Part shown: positions 21,701 through 30,775 of the stretch, piece by piece
How the letters are laid out: the number at the start of each line of letters is the position of its first letter
Position numbering within the stretch: position 1 is the stretch's first letter
NCBI GenBank assembly: GCA_963971535.1
Contig: OZ020589.1
Span: 96,158,324-96,222,323 of the forward strand
DNA: 64,000 bases
Reading direction: 5' to 3'
Source of the DNA: Notolepis coatsorum
Lineage: Eukaryota; Chordata; Actinopteri; Aulopiformes; Paralepididae
Program-made: the position numbers and the translations under genes
Notes under the pieces: generated by a model
The model's input: the letters and a program-made list of their open reading frames with translations, nothing else
What the model was told of the DNA's origin: nothing
The model's database searches: none

Positions 21701-21889
21701 CAGTCACTACCCAGAGCTATGTGGCCGGCTGGCCGCGTAAGCAAAGTGATCACCGGTGCCGATGGCAAGGTCCGAGCAGCTGAGGTGCTCGTCCAAGGGC
21801 GAACTTACACACGACCCGTGGCGAGGCTAATAGAACTGCCCAGACTCCCAGACACTATCGATGACGACCATGACCCCACGACTTTGTGA
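15710..21889 (+). CDS. BEL/Pao gag-pol polyprotein, intact
   Basis: A 2,059-residue polyprotein from the first in-frame ATG (the open frame extends 24 nt upstream with only a GTG). In order: acidic N-terminus; gag coiled coil with repeated ERDRLQG heptads (about residues 162-250); gag core; three zinc-knuckle-like Cys/His clusters (CPYCEKEHWLSQC, CYRCARSHMAAEC and CSRCDGAHLDVLH, about 658-725); aspartic protease with DDGS (about 777); reverse transcriptase with GDIKGMFLQ (about 1117) and FYVDN (about 1195); RNase H with FSDAS (about 1384); integrase zinc domain HHAGAERVF to CLDC (about 1691-1727); integrase core with GMDCFG, LSDHGTNFKG and GGTWERE (about 1757-1870); and a C-terminal DUF5641-like domain. 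The product copies and integrates the element's own RNA. No frameshift or stop was seen. Confidence 0.97.
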   Translation: MMNTPRNGPPNVERPRRRRQTPQYLEDYAVSQLPSLRQTVNAVKVESKIMSDLNDQVTPTTEALVGSNVTDQAHSGDQEGADMPLPPANTEEVVPDQPREEDNPTKRELCTEQDEESAEEIELQDSPTSTARSGSPLQPSSPSEAERMLSQAFLVSLTASTERDRLQGEHDRLQGERDRLQTQQRSEEERIRLEMRRLQTEENMARDRADTQRAADGAQREAERDLALIQRETERDRLQGERDRLQAQLMEQLITKATPSPSARGSRNSSRQQSRAASPNRASDPELDQQIKPIPPTDPLPRPVQARPSYKEGAAYTAEKLNKRLQDLEDLIEEEEGEEENQARRQHSTPPDQEVQYSPGYTPAALRYRPPTLFTGEHDARPAPRNSTWTSGPWYPAGTSPQRGARGDSPRRPLPQRSPMYQPSTASYIGTPTFPDFTYENRAQYTELRMCLETMMVDVADERHKYAILLKHLKVPRAHNIALAYATSTTPYTAALAALDQRYGRIWDYVIQEIRHIDRLPPATDNRSLDDLSIKVQSLVGMLGAQREKGMHELYANSNVERILEKLPPARQERFRRQRDHRDPNGPEPSLLDLADFLAREVSSLRLDTFVRSTPSSREGLRRINDGRRSVTVMHQSESVPSSKNHSTPSRKEKWKMVCPYCEKEHWLSQCDLFTKMNAEEVSQWIKSNRRCYRCARSHMAAECRLKKRCSRCDGAHLDVLHDSNRRKPAPAPSSSTKASVMYIDPASSSGAQVLLKVVRVTLSYQDKVMDTYAVLDDGSEKTLLLASAAAQLGLRGSENQMTIRTIRRDLKTIKGENVSFTIAASGQPERRYRITNAFTSQEIGLSQYTYPIAKLMDKYVHLRQLPIPLIDGATPTLLIGSDHADLIVPIDRVHTGPRGCPAAVETRLGWTLQGPLAKSLNRTAATSCLHSRVTEEDTTLLQHVERLWTLETMPFKNEKKDIRSKEDIYAINLLEQGTKRVTASGVMRYATPLLRREGMPTFHAKKDATERYLLNTERRLAKDPAQESVYRAEIEKLITAGHVTKIDIKEADQMTESWYVPHHKVHHNGKDRIVFNCSYQIGSQNLNKELLPGPTLGPSLLGVLLRFRQDKVAISGDIKGMFLQVRLVEEDKPLLRFLWRERIGDEHPAIYQWEVLPFGTTCSPCCATFALQKHVAEDPAADEEVRHSVKNSFYVDNCLQSVSTQEEAEALLLKLRASLIKGGFDLRQWASSDPHILRSLSPADKAASSETWMATIPGEAQEMTLGLVWRFKTDSLHYRHKPLTTEQGRSTAIPTTRRSVYRTLARQYDPLGCILPYTTRAKMIVRALWDKDQGWDDPIPAPLASTWREWETELRSLAGVNIRRSYFPPTVRPETCKMDLHVFSDASEVAYGSVAYLRAQEKGGEIHTAFILARSRIAPRKQQSIPRLELCAALAGAHLATLIQRELTIPVHRTILWSDSTTVLTWIKSDSCRYKVFVGVRVTEIQELTEAASWRYVDTKHNPADVITRGMSLDDLTRHNIYSDGPEFLKLPEGEWPTPTPREASKEEAENKKPMFCGLSTVASTDPNIDDCLTLQSAQLKTFLWHHPEIQPTADISAADYEEAELLLLQRAQRDSFPDELDCLQGGKPVPSDSRLLHLAPESDAHNLIRVGGRLRRAPNLPDDVKYPIVLNSRHKVTELIIKKYDEDVHHAGAERVFAEIRRRYWILQGREAVRRFQRTCLDCRKWRAQPSIPRMADLPPCRLRLGDKPFHSTGMDCFGPLYIKKGRGTEKRWGIVFKYMTTRAIHIELLPTMSTDSFLMAFRRFTSRKGKPSTLLSDHGTNFKGGERELRESFQAMGPELKTHLAPSQIDFQFNPPNAPHFGGTWEREVRSIKTALYAVLGAQTVAEEVLMTVLTEIEGVLNSKPLGYVSSDIADVDPVTPNTLLMGRLDPALPQTMYRPEEANGRRMWRYSQVLADKFWNSFLLHYLPSLQTRQKWVKERDNLTEGTVVMIIDQSLPRAMWPAGRVSKVITGADGKVRAAEVLVQGRTYTRPVARLIELPRLPDTIDDDHDPTTL

Positions 21890-21982
21890 GTTGACTGACC
21901 CTTACAGCGGACCTTGAGTGGTAGACAGTGCGGTTAATCTGTCTCTGCTTAGCTAATTAGGTGGGACTAATTAGGGGGCGGC
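21890..21982 (+). promoter_or_regulatory. BEL/Pao 3' non-coding segment with polypurine tract
   Basis: A 93-bp stretch separates the gag-pol stop from the 3' LTR. The purine-rich ttagggggcggc just before 21983 is the likely plus-strand primer. The antisense copy 2 has a similar aggaggggc at the same place. Confidence 0.75.
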
Positions 21983-23386
21983 TGTTGTGAAGGATCAGAT
22001 TAAACCGAATATATATATTTATTTATGGATATATATTTAATAGTATTTGTATATCGTTTGATATCCCTTGTATATTCCTTGTACATATACACTGAATATC
22101 CCTTTAGTCTACTAACAGCCCATAATAGTTTCATTCTCTCATTGGACAAGAACTTGGCGCCAGCAGCCAAGCCCCTTGGTTCAAGTTCAATCGTGCCGAC
22201 GAACATGTCGTTACTAGCCCGGTTCCGCGTAGGAATACGTCTGGCGAAATACGAATGGTACTATTTGTTCACAGCGCATATATATATGGCGCAAGTAAAG
22301 TAGAACTTTCCTTTTAGTCCCTTAGCCCTTAGTTCTTTACCCTCCAACCTAGTGGCAAGACGTTAAGCCTCACCCACGATACACGTGTGGTGCAGTATGG
22401 TCAACTTGGCCTCAGAATGGCATTGAGACATCGTGTGGATTAATAGCTGAATTGTCATAGTTTGGCACTATACCGTCGAGTGGGACGTATTTCTATTAAG
22501 TTAATAATAGTCTATTATGTATGGTGCATCGTTCGGTTAGAGTTATACAGTGAGTAGTACCCCCATCGTTTCCTCGCGTTATCTAGAGTCTTAACCAGGC
22601 TGGGCAGACCACGTGTGGTGCTTTCATCCGAGGAGTTCTGGGCTAGGACGAGTGGACCTGCACATTGGATTACCTTACCCGGACGACGGCGAGCCCTACA
22701 CGGCTTGGATTATCTACTTGCTTTGGGTGCTTTGATTTATGCCATGGATAACAGCCAACACTGGTGAGTGTTGGAACTACCCCCCGAGAGGAGTCCAGGT
22801 GAGACGGCGCTCTACCCCGAGTGAGGTCGCCTCACGTCTCTTCGTTGTGGACCGGCAGCTACCGTCTACAAGAGGGCCCAACTGTATTCATCTGTGGACC
22901 AAGGTTCTGTGGGCACCGTGTTCAGCACTCTGAATTCTCCCAAGAAATCGTTGGCCAGATGGGATATCGCCGGCGGCTCTCCTAACCCCCCCCCCCTACT
23001 GACTTACAACCAGCAGGACCCCCCTTTAGTATATCCAGCTATAATCATTAAGTACCATCGCTATAGTTCCCTAAAGAACCAGGTTGTATACTTGCTTCCT
23101 GCGTAACCAGAGATTGGACATTCAATGTTGATTTGCCTACGAATACTCATTTGCCTTACACGTGCATTCAAATCATAAATGTCATTAAGTGAACGTTGTA
23201 TATACCCTTTGCTATATATTAAATATTCGACGGATACATTTGTGTGGACTTGGTTTCATGGTGGGAAAGTGTTCATCATATCTATATCATGTACTGTGTG
23301 GCCAGTAGTTAAAGTACATAAAGCGGTAGTGGTTTAATGATACCATACTTATCAATACAGTCAGGGAATTGTACCCCTCAGTTACA
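21983..23386 (+). repeat. BEL/Pao copy 1, 3' LTR
   Basis: Matches the 5' LTR except for a T/C change (near 22804), one extra C in a C-run (near 22985) and an A/C change (near 23161). It is followed by the CTAGG target duplication and then by the resumed L1 copy B ORF2. Confidence 0.96.
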
Positions 23387-24989
23387 CTAGGAATAAAGCT
23401 GATCCCAGGTCTGAAAGAGTTAATGCAAGCCAATATTGCCCCTATAATCGAACACATTAGTGCTCTGACCCAGAATTGGGCCAAGATGAATATGTCCCTC
23501 CTGGGGAAGATAAACTTAGTAAAAATTATATTGGCTCCCAAATTAAATTATATCCTATATATGCTGCCGCTGACTCTCCCGACCCAGTTACTCAAACAGT
23601 ATGACAAAGTCATTAATGTATATCTGTGGGGGGGGCAAAAGGCTGCTATTTGGACGGGCCAAAATGTATGCAGCAAAGGAAAATGGCGGCTTATCCCTGC
23701 CTAAACTAGACTGGTATCACTATGCATTCTCGCTCTCCCAGCTCTCCAAACTGAATCACTCGACTGAGGAGGCACCTGCTTGGGTCAAGATGGAGGAGGA
23801 AATGATATATCCCTCATCTCTGGAATCCTTCCTGACACAATCAGACAGACCTATACCTTTTAAAAACTCTTTAATGGCATTTATCAGGGAAACTTGGAAT
23901 CAATCGCACAGAATGACTGGTGATAGCCCATATTTAACTACAAGAGCCTCTATATGGTATAATAAAAAAACTAAAGATTGGTAAGAAATCAGTCATATGG
24001 GACGATTGGATTAAAAGGGGGATACATGTACTAGGTGATATAGCCGGGGAAGATGGGGTTTTGCCTTTTGAGGATATTAAAGAGGATTTTGATATAGATA
24101 ATAAAAACTTTTATAAATTCCTACAGATTAGACATTGTATATCGTCATCAATAGGAGGGCCAAAGTGTGGCCCGATTACTGCAATTCAAGAAATATTCTA
24201 TATAGGATGGCGTAGGAAAGGCGGTGCGTCAAGATTTTATGATGTTATAAGAGAATACAATGCACCCAAATTGGCGGGTCTGAGGTTGAGCTGGGAGAAC
24301 GATGTACGTGAGGATATTACTGAGGAAATGTGGGAGAAACTGGTGTCCAAATGGAGTAAATTCTCTCGGGAGGCGCAATCACAACTTATCTTTTACAAAG
24401 TGTTGAACAGAAGCTATTGGACGCCTAGTAAACTGGCCAGACTAAAATTAAGGGACACTGACATCTGCTGGAGATGTGAGAAGGAGACAGGCACTTTACT
24501 ACATATGCTGTACGAATGTGAGAAGGTTCGAAAAATGTGGGATCAAATTGTAATATTCCTAAGTAAGGTTCTGAATGTGAAGATAAATAACTCCCCATTG
24601 GCATGTGTTTTGGGTGTGGTGCCGAAAGGGATTAAACTGCCTAAATACTGGGGAATGTGGTATATAATGGCCATGATATCAGGATGTAGAATTGCATTAC
24701 GACATTGGAAATCACCCGTGGATATTACTTTTAAAGAATGGATGGAATTAATGTTCCATACAGCATCATATGAAAGGGTGACGTATAGAGTCGCAGGGAG
24801 AGAGGATATTTTCGCTGAGGTATGGGACAGTTTTCTACACCTGACTGAACGGTCTGGGGACAAATGATTAAGGTGGGATTACAATGATATCAAGGATGAA
24901 TATGAAAAAGGGGATCTGATCTGATGGTGCTTGTACTTTATAATGTATTGTGTATGTATGTGCATGTATTTTATGTCCGGATGGTGTAT

Positions 24990-26664
24990 CTATGGAACGG
25001 TCACTGGAACAGACTCCACCCTTCTCCGCCATTAACCAGTTCAGAGCCTGTCTATTCTGCCACGCCACCGTACTGGTCGCGTGCATCTGGTCCCCCATTG
25101 CATCCAACGCCTCCTCGGTGTAGTTGAGATACCGCTGCTGATTGTAAAACAAATAGTTGATCCACCCGGTGTTCTTATTGACCGATATCCATGGCAGAAT
25201 AGACTCAAACCCTGCCGCAATCTCATTCTTAGCCATGAACTCGGCTGGAATGCCCCTTGGCTGTCCTATGCTGTCCAGATACACCCTTGGGTCTGCCTTG
25301 TAGCTACGCTTCGTTCGAGAGATAGGAGACTCAGAAGGTCCTTCCGTCACTGATAATGGTAGGACCACCATTGGCATGATCGCCTGAACCCGGGCACATC
25401 TACCTGACCAATCTAAAGGAAGTGTATTCCTCAACCTCCTACCGCCGCAGAGCCAGTATTGGTCCGCCAGTGCTATATCCTGGACATGAAAAGGGCAAGC
25501 TACAGGCCGTGGGTTGGTATCCACTCCCTTTAACACGACCCCGTGTCCACACTTTCCTTCTTTCGTGCAGTTAGTCGTGATGCTCCAAATAGTAGTGCAC
25601 CGCCCCTCTGCCACCTCCCCTACGTCCCGGGTCCCCTCCTTTTGCAAGCACTCGAAATCCTTGGTCAGCCATAGTTTGACACCTCTGGGTATCTGCAACC
25701 CCGTCGCTACCCCCTGCACACGTACATCCAATTTCCTACAACGTTCCCGCATAGTGACATCCTTGAAATCCGTGACGTTTCCTGCCGCCTTAAAACGACT
25801 AGAGCCGAGAAACCCCAAACACTCTGCCTCGCACCAAGGGCGACTATTATGGGGCCCCTCCCATGCCTCTGCGTCCCTGTCACACTGAGCCCAACTGAAC
25901 TTCGTGCCCTTCACCAGCAGCCTATCCGGACGTGCCTTGGAGCAGACATAACAATCCTCTATCTGATTCTGCGCGCTCGTGTACTGGACCCACTTAAACC
26001 ACTCATTCCCTAAAGCCGCCCTATACATCGGGTCAGCCTCCGGGTCTTCCTCGTCATAGTCATAGTCGCCCCCATCTTGTTCCCCGGAAGGAAGCAAACC
26101 CCTCAACCTGGCCCAGAGTGAGCCCACTGAGTCCCTCAACGTTCCGGCTGTCCTCTGGAACATATCCTGTCCCCCCACCTCTTCCGACTCAGCGTCCTTG
26201 ACCTCCCTTTTTCCCCTCACCCCTGTCCCCTGTGCTTGGTTCGGGACAGGCTCAACCCTCCTATCTACCCCCACAACCCAATCCTCGTTAGTATAATGGT
26301 AAGTATCCCCGCCTGTAACGGGGGAATGGTCAAAATCAAAAACATGCCCTTGCGGTCCTCCGGGAAACACCCCTTTTGGTTGTAGTCTTATCTTCTCCCC
26401 CCCTTCCTCGATGGAGGGCAGAGGGGGCGCCTGATTCTGAGCCTGGTCATGAAAGCCTGCCGGTACTTGAGCGTGAGCGGGACCCCGTGGGACTCCTACC
26501 CACTCAAACCCGTCATCCTCAAGGACGGGTCGACCGTGACGGTTCTCAATGACGTTGTTGCGCCCGGCCGACCGTCCGCACACTGCTGCCAACATCTGCG
26601 GGAGCATCAGCAGGCACTGCACCTTCCAGTTGCCGTCTCGGGCCCTCCATGTCGGGTTCTGCAT
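24990..26664 (-). pseudogene. Endogenous retrovirus env, 3'-truncated
   Basis: The frame opens at an ATG at 26664 and overlaps the pol end by 119 nt. Visible features are a hydrophobic signal-like stretch near residues 16-30, a CYVC motif (about 25942-25953), a basic R-T-K-R cleavage site between surface and transmembrane subunits (about 25305-25320), and the ectodomain of the transmembrane subunit down to a cysteine near 25003. There the retroviral sequence stops and L1-derived DNA follows, so the distal cysteines, membrane anchor and tail are absent. The frame happens to stay open to 24868 through unrelated DNA. The protein cannot be anchored as an envelope. Confidence 0.88.
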
Positions 26665-29600
26665 AACTGCGATCGATTGTATCCCCCAAGAGATCGCCGC
26701 TGGCCTTTATGCAGTGATTGAAGTGGAACCAGGTCGCTGATCCTTTGACTTGGACTGCCGTTCCAGTCGATCGGATCACCTCGTACGGGCCCTCTCTCCG
26801 GGGTGATGACCACTTTCTCTTGTGGACCTTTACGAAGACCAGGTCCCCAGGGATCAGCCTCGGTTTGGTGGCTTCCTTCTCCGCCTCCTTCACCCCCTTT
26901 TTCTCCTTTCTCTGCTCCTGTTGAAACACAGCTTCATGTATTTTAGTCACTTGCTGAAGATATTTTTTCAGATCTTGCTCAAAAATATCTAATGCCGGGC
27001 CCCTAGCCAGGTGTCTAAATGGCGGTGCTGGCATGCTGCGGCCTGTAAGCATTTCATGCGGTGTTAGCTGTGTTTGGCGGTTTACGCTGCTTCTAATAGC
27101 CATCAGAGCAAGTGGCAAAGCATCAATCCAGTTAAGCTTAGTTTGCATACAGATTTTCAACAGTTTGTTTTTAATGACCAGATTGGCCCTTTCCACCTTT
27201 CCCTGCGACCCGGGACTATAGACACAGGAAAGGCGCTGTCTTATACCTAATTTCTGCATCAGCCCTTTAACCACCTTGTCGATGAACTCGCGGCCATTAT
27301 CGCTTTGTAATATCGTGGGAATTCCAAATCTCGGAATGACCTCGCGACACAGGAACTTGATCACTGTGTCCGCGTTCTTGTGTTTAGATGGAATGGCCTC
27401 AATCCAGCGACTAAAGCCGTCCTCTACTACCAGGAGGTATCGTTTGCCCTGCACTGGCGTTATCATATCCGTGTAGTCCATAATCAGATGTCTGAATGGT
27501 CCCTCAGGGAGGGGTGTGTAAGCCGCCACTGTCGGTACTCCTTTGCGCACATTGCCCTGTAAGCATGTTAAACACCTGGCTAGTGTAACGTCAATTTGTG
27601 CCTGAAGCTTTGGGGACCAAAATCCCATTTTCGTGATTCGTTTCAGGGTCTCTGCTCTTCCACAGTGATCAACACCATGAGCCTCAGGTATCACCAAGGA
27701 CAGAAGATCGATGGAGGCGACTATCAAACCGTTATGACTCCTCCACAGACCATCTGCCCCCCTTACAGCCCCCCTCTCCGTCCACGACTGTTTCTCGGCC
27801 TGCGTGGCTGAGTCCTGAAGATCACTCAAATTATCCTCAGTTACCTCAGTCGTCAGTTCGGCCGCAAACATCAGAACAGCCGTGGACGGCACCGCAGCCG
27901 CCGCCTTCGCGGCCTCGTCCGCCGCGTTGTTTCCCGTCGTCACAAAAGACAGGTCTTTTCTGTGTGCCTGGCACTTTACGATAGCAATGCTTTTGGGCAA
28001 CTTTACAGCCTGAATAAGCGCCACAACCTGCTTGTGGTGAAGGATCGGTGAGCCGTCCGATTTCTTAAAGCCTCTTGCCTTCCAAATGGCCGCGAATAGG
28101 TGGCATACGCCATGCGCATAAGCAGAGTCTGTAAAGATGTTAACCGTGCAATCTTTAGCTATTATGCATGCTTCTGTTAGTGCTATTAGTTCTGCAAGCT
28201 GGGCCGAACATGGTTGCATGCATTGTCCGGCCTTTCTTGTTAGTGTTTCTCCGTTAGGTTTGCACTGTACGACGGCGTATCCTGACCTTAAATTTTCCCC
28301 CTCCCGATAGCAGGACCCATCCACAAAAAGTGAGAGTTCTGCTATCGCGAGCGGGTCGACTCCCAAATCAGGACGGAGTTTCACGAAAGCCTGTACCTCC
28401 ACCTCGCACTCATGCGGTTGACCCTCGCTCGGGAGTGGTACCAGATCCGCCGGGTTACTGCCGTGGCATGTTTTTATCGTAACGTCCGAGTACTGCAGGA
28501 GCCTCATGTAAGCCTGTTGCCGTTGGCTGGTCAGAACAAATTTGCCTCTTTCAATCAAGTTTGCCAATTTGTGATGTGTCCAAATGCAAATGTCATATCC
28601 CATTGTCACGGCCGTTGCTTTCTCATACATCAAATGTGCTGCGGCCAGGGCCTGATAACAAGGTGGCAGACCCTGCTCTACCGGCGAAAGAGCTCTAGAG
28701 TAATATGCTATCGGTTGTTTTTTCCCACCCCCCCCCTGTGTTTGAGTCAGGACAGCTGTCGCATGCTGCGCTCTATGTGAGATGAATAGGTGGAAACACT
28801 TCTCATAATCCGGCAGCGCCAGGGCAGGGGCCTGTAACAACAGACGCTTAATGTTTATGAACGCGTCCTCCCCCTCCTCGGTCCATGTCAAGGGAGCGCG
28901 AAGCTTGTCTGTACCCGCCTCTTTTATCATCATCCTCAACGGCGCTGTCGCTATCGTATAGTCCTCCACCCACTCAGAGCTGTACCCAGTCATCCCTAAA
29001 AACGTCATCATCTGTCGGACCGTCAATGGCCTAGGTGCCTTGGATACAGCTTCGAGCTGCGTGGGTGAGATGTTTTTTATGCCCTTTTGAATGACGCGAG
29101 ATAAGTACTCAACTTTTGGCTGGCAGTACTGCAGTTTTGAACGGGATGCCTTGTGGCCTCCCACGGCCAATCCACTCAAAACTTTGATGGAGTCCTCATG
29201 GCACTGCTGACGTGTATCCGAGCAGATTAGAATGTCATCTGCATACAGTAAGACCGTGCTGAGTAGTGTGTCGCACACTCCTTGCAAGTCTTCCTTGAGC
29301 GCCTTCGAGAAGTAATGTGGCGAGTGCGCGAACCCTTGTGGCAACCGGGTGTAAGAGTATTGTTTCCCCCTGTGGGTAAAAGCAAACAAATACTGAGACT
29401 CTTTTTCCAATGGAACACTGAAGAATGCCTGCGTGAGATCAATGACCGTATAGTACTGAGAGCTACTCGGGATGTTTGTCAGGAGGGTGTGTGGATTAGC
29501 GACTTCCGCCTCTGGTCCAGACACCACGTCATTCACCGCCCTCAAGTCGTGTACCAGTCTGTACCTAGCCCTGTCCGCCTTTAGCACTGGGTGGATAGGT

Positions 29601-30115
29601 GTATTACATCTGGATTTGAAAGGGACGAGCACTCCTGCCTTTAACAGTCCCTCAATCTGATGTGATATAGCTTCCTCCGACTCTGGCTTCATTGTATACT
29701 GTCTGATAAAGGGTGGTCTAGAACCCTTCTTTAACCTGACCTTCACTGGCTGTGCCGACAATATTAGACCCACATCTGTGTCGTGTTTTGACCACAACCG
29801 TTCTGGGGTGCGCGCCAACATGTCCTGTTCCAGCAAAGCATCCGCCTCTGGAATAACGCAAGGGTCTCCTGGTAATCTGATTACTTGCGGTTTTGCCAAA
29901 ACTGAAAAGGAAATCATTATTTTTATGAAACTCCCATCTGCGCTGTTCCAAATTAGCGGAGATTCCGTGGAGACCCACCTTTGAGTCTCGGATTCCTGTA
30001 TCATTGAACCTAGATGTTCGGATTCGTAACCAGGATTTATTCTCAGAGTGATGTGTGGGGCGGCGTCTCTTAGTCTATGTTGTTCCCGTAGATACTTACT
30101 CGTGTTAACCCTCAA
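26546..30115 (-). CDS. Endogenous retrovirus pol: reverse transcriptase, RNase H, integrase
   Basis: An uninterrupted frame of about 1,189 codons. Reverse transcriptase carries YADD (29236-29247, about residue 290); RNase H has FVDGS (about 597) and TDSAYAH; integrase has an HHCC zinc domain (about 811-850) and a D,D,E core (Asp in MDYTD, Asp in QSDNG, Glu in GKVER, about 877-971), followed by a small C-terminal domain that overlaps env. It is in the same frame as pro but separated from it by one TAG at 30125-30127, which looks like a point mutation because both halves flank it without loss. Function would be copying and integration of the viral genome; a continuous gag-pro-pol product is not made unless both stops are read through. 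Confidence 0.92.
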   Translation of the reverse strand: MRVNTSKYLREQHRLRDAAPHITLRINPGYESEHLGSMIQESETQRWVSTESPLIWNSADGSFIKIMISFSVLAKPQVIRLPGDPCVIPEADALLEQDMLARTPERLWSKHDTDVGLILSAQPVKVRLKKGSRPPFIRQYTMKPESEEAISHQIEGLLKAGVLVPFKSRCNTPIHPVLKADRARYRLVHDLRAVNDVVSGPEAEVANPHTLLTNIPSSSQYYTVIDLTQAFFSVPLEKESQYLFAFTHRGKQYSYTRLPQGFAHSPHYFSKALKEDLQGVCDTLLSTVLLYADDILICSDTRQQCHEDSIKVLSGLAVGGHKASRSKLQYCQPKVEYLSRVIQKGIKNISPTQLEAVSKAPRPLTVRQMMTFLGMTGYSSEWVEDYTIATAPLRMMIKEAGTDKLRAPLTWTEEGEDAFINIKRLLLQAPALALPDYEKCFHLFISHRAQHATAVLTQTQGGGGKKQPIAYYSRALSPVEQGLPPCYQALAAAHLMYEKATAVTMGYDICIWTHHKLANLIERGKFVLTSQRQQAYMRLLQYSDVTIKTCHGSNPADLVPLPSEGQPHECEVEVQAFVKLRPDLGVDPLAIAELSLFVDGSCYREGENLRSGYAVVQCKPNGETLTRKAGQCMQPCSAQLAELIALTEACIIAKDCTVNIFTDSAYAHGVCHLFAAIWKARGFKKSDGSPILHHKQVVALIQAVKLPKSIAIVKCQAHRKDLSFVTTGNNAADEAAKAAAAVPSTAVLMFAAELTTEVTEDNLSDLQDSATQAEKQSWTERGAVRGADGLWRSHNGLIVASIDLLSLVIPEAHGVDHCGRAETLKRITKMGFWSPKLQAQIDVTLARCLTCLQGNVRKGVPTVAAYTPLPEGPFRHLIMDYTDMITPVQGKRYLLVVEDGFSRWIEAIPSKHKNADTVIKFLCREVIPRFGIPTILQSDNGREFIDKVVKGLMQKLGIRQRLSCVYSPGSQGKVERANLVIKNKLLKICMQTKLNWIDALPLALMAIRSSVNRQTQLTPHEMLTGRSMPAPPFRHLARGPALDIFEQDLKKYLQQVTKIHEAVFQQEQRKEKKGVKEAEKEATKPRLIPGDLVFVKVHKRKWSSPRREGPYEVIRSTGTAVQVKGSATWFHFNHCIKASGDLLGDTIDRSYAEPDMEGPRRQLEGAVPADAPADVGSSVRTVGRAQQRH

Positions 30116-30124
30116 CGCCGCGCC

Positions 30125-30742
30125 CTATCTCCCTACAATTATCGTAGATGAGTTAATCTGCACCTGCTCGGGCTGTCCCTGCAACCATGCCTTGTTCCTA
30201 ACTAGGTCACTATTCGTCAAATACTGTAGTGTGCAATGTGCCTCCATGTTTGTTTGTCTAGACTGAGGCAGTTGGGTTTTCAGAAATGGCTCCCAGGGGT
30301 CACAGACCCTTTGCAGCTCTGCATCTATGTTGCCCAGCCAGAACACAGTGGCCTCTTTCTCCCCTGTCCCTTGTAACATAATTTGGTACACGTCTTGTTC
30401 AATTTGAATCCCCTCAGGCGTACATAGGATTTTACAGCCTAGTTTACACATTGCATCTCGTCCCAAGAGATTGCGCGGGGTGCTGTCCGAAATTAATACA
30501 GGTATTGTTATGGTCTTGTTGTTATACGTCATAGAGATTGGATCTGATGTGGGTATTAATTGTGTTTTTCCCGAGAATCCGACCGTCCGAACATACTGTC
30601 CAGACTGGGGTAAGTGAGCGGCGTATTTTTGCTTTATGCAGGAAAAACCTGCTCCAGTGTCTGCCATCATCTCTGTTAATTTGCCCTCCACTAGGACCTG
30701 CAAATTAGGTTCTTGCTCAGCTCCCTTGGAAACCACAATCAT
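30125..30742 (-). CDS. Endogenous retrovirus protease
   Basis: A retropepsin-like aspartic protease frame that would cleave the Gag-Pol precursor. The catalytic triplet appears as ADTGAGFSC near 30645 and the flap/C-terminal motif as LLGRDAMCKLG near 30470. It shares a frame with gag part 2 and pol. A UAG at 30776-30778 separates gag from pro and a TAG at 30125-30127 ends it prematurely. Confidence 0.9.
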   Translation of the reverse strand: MIVVSKGAEQEPNLQVLVEGKLTEMMADTGAGFSCIKQKYAAHLPQSGQYVRTVGFSGKTQLIPTSDPISMTYNNKTITIPVLISDSTPRNLLGRDAMCKLGCKILCTPEGIQIEQDVYQIMLQGTGEKEATVFWLGNIDAELQRVCDPWEPFLKTQLPQSRQTNMEAHCTLQYLTNSDLVRNKAWLQGQPEQVQINSSTIIVGR

Positions 30743-30775
30743 TTGATTTCCCCCCGTCGCATTCTCTGGGCACCC

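Larger units (their letters stand above)
14239..23386 (+). mobile_element. Full-length BEL/Pao LTR retrotransposon (copy 1)
   Basis: A 9,148-bp element with LTRs of 1,403 and 1,404 bp that differ at about three positions, a PBS, a single gag-pol frame of 2,059 codons from the first ATG, and a purine-rich tract. A 5-bp target duplication, CTAGG (14234-14238 and 23387-23391), interrupts the L1 copy B reverse transcriptase. Near-identical LTRs and an open frame imply a very recent insertion that may be competent. There is no env gene. A second, antisense copy of the same lineage lies at 59054-64000. Confidence 0.96.
11937..24867 (+). pseudogene. L1 copy B ORF2 (endonuclease-reverse transcriptase), split
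   Basis: Endonuclease motifs run from IISWNIDGCHHPIKRKKI through LIQESHL, IIGGDFNLVG, SYSRIDYFLIS and VISDHAPVDL (11937-12640). Reverse transcriptase follows: GKAPGDDGFTPDFYKQF, then after a 5-base insertion near 13532 the frame continues with SLDAEKAFDKVEF, GTRQGSPLSPQMF and FLYADDILLV (about 14030). The reading frame is cut after YLG at 14238 by the BEL/Pao element and resumes at 23391 (IKLIPGLKELMQ). The C-terminal cysteine motif CWRCEKETGTLLHMLYECE (about 24461-24520) is intact. Further frameshifts lie near 23640 and 23985. All catalytic residues checked by eye are present, so decay is recent. Confidence 0.9.
10137..24985 (+). mobile_element. L1-type LINE (copy B), interrupted by BEL/Pao
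   Basis: A near full-length L1 holds a short 5' leader (10137-10253), ORF1 (10254-11201), an A-rich spacer (11202-11936), ORF2 (11937-14238 and 23391-24867) and part of a 3' UTR. No poly-A tail follows; the sequence passes into retroviral env around 24985-25010, so the 3' end is lost. Its 5' end abuts L1 copy A at 10136. Frameshifts in both ORFs mark it as inactive. Confidence 0.88.

Noticed and set aside
24868..24990. Env C-terminal 40 codons in the open frame down to 24868
   Set aside because: This stretch is L1 3' sequence on the other strand; the frame is open by chance after the junction.
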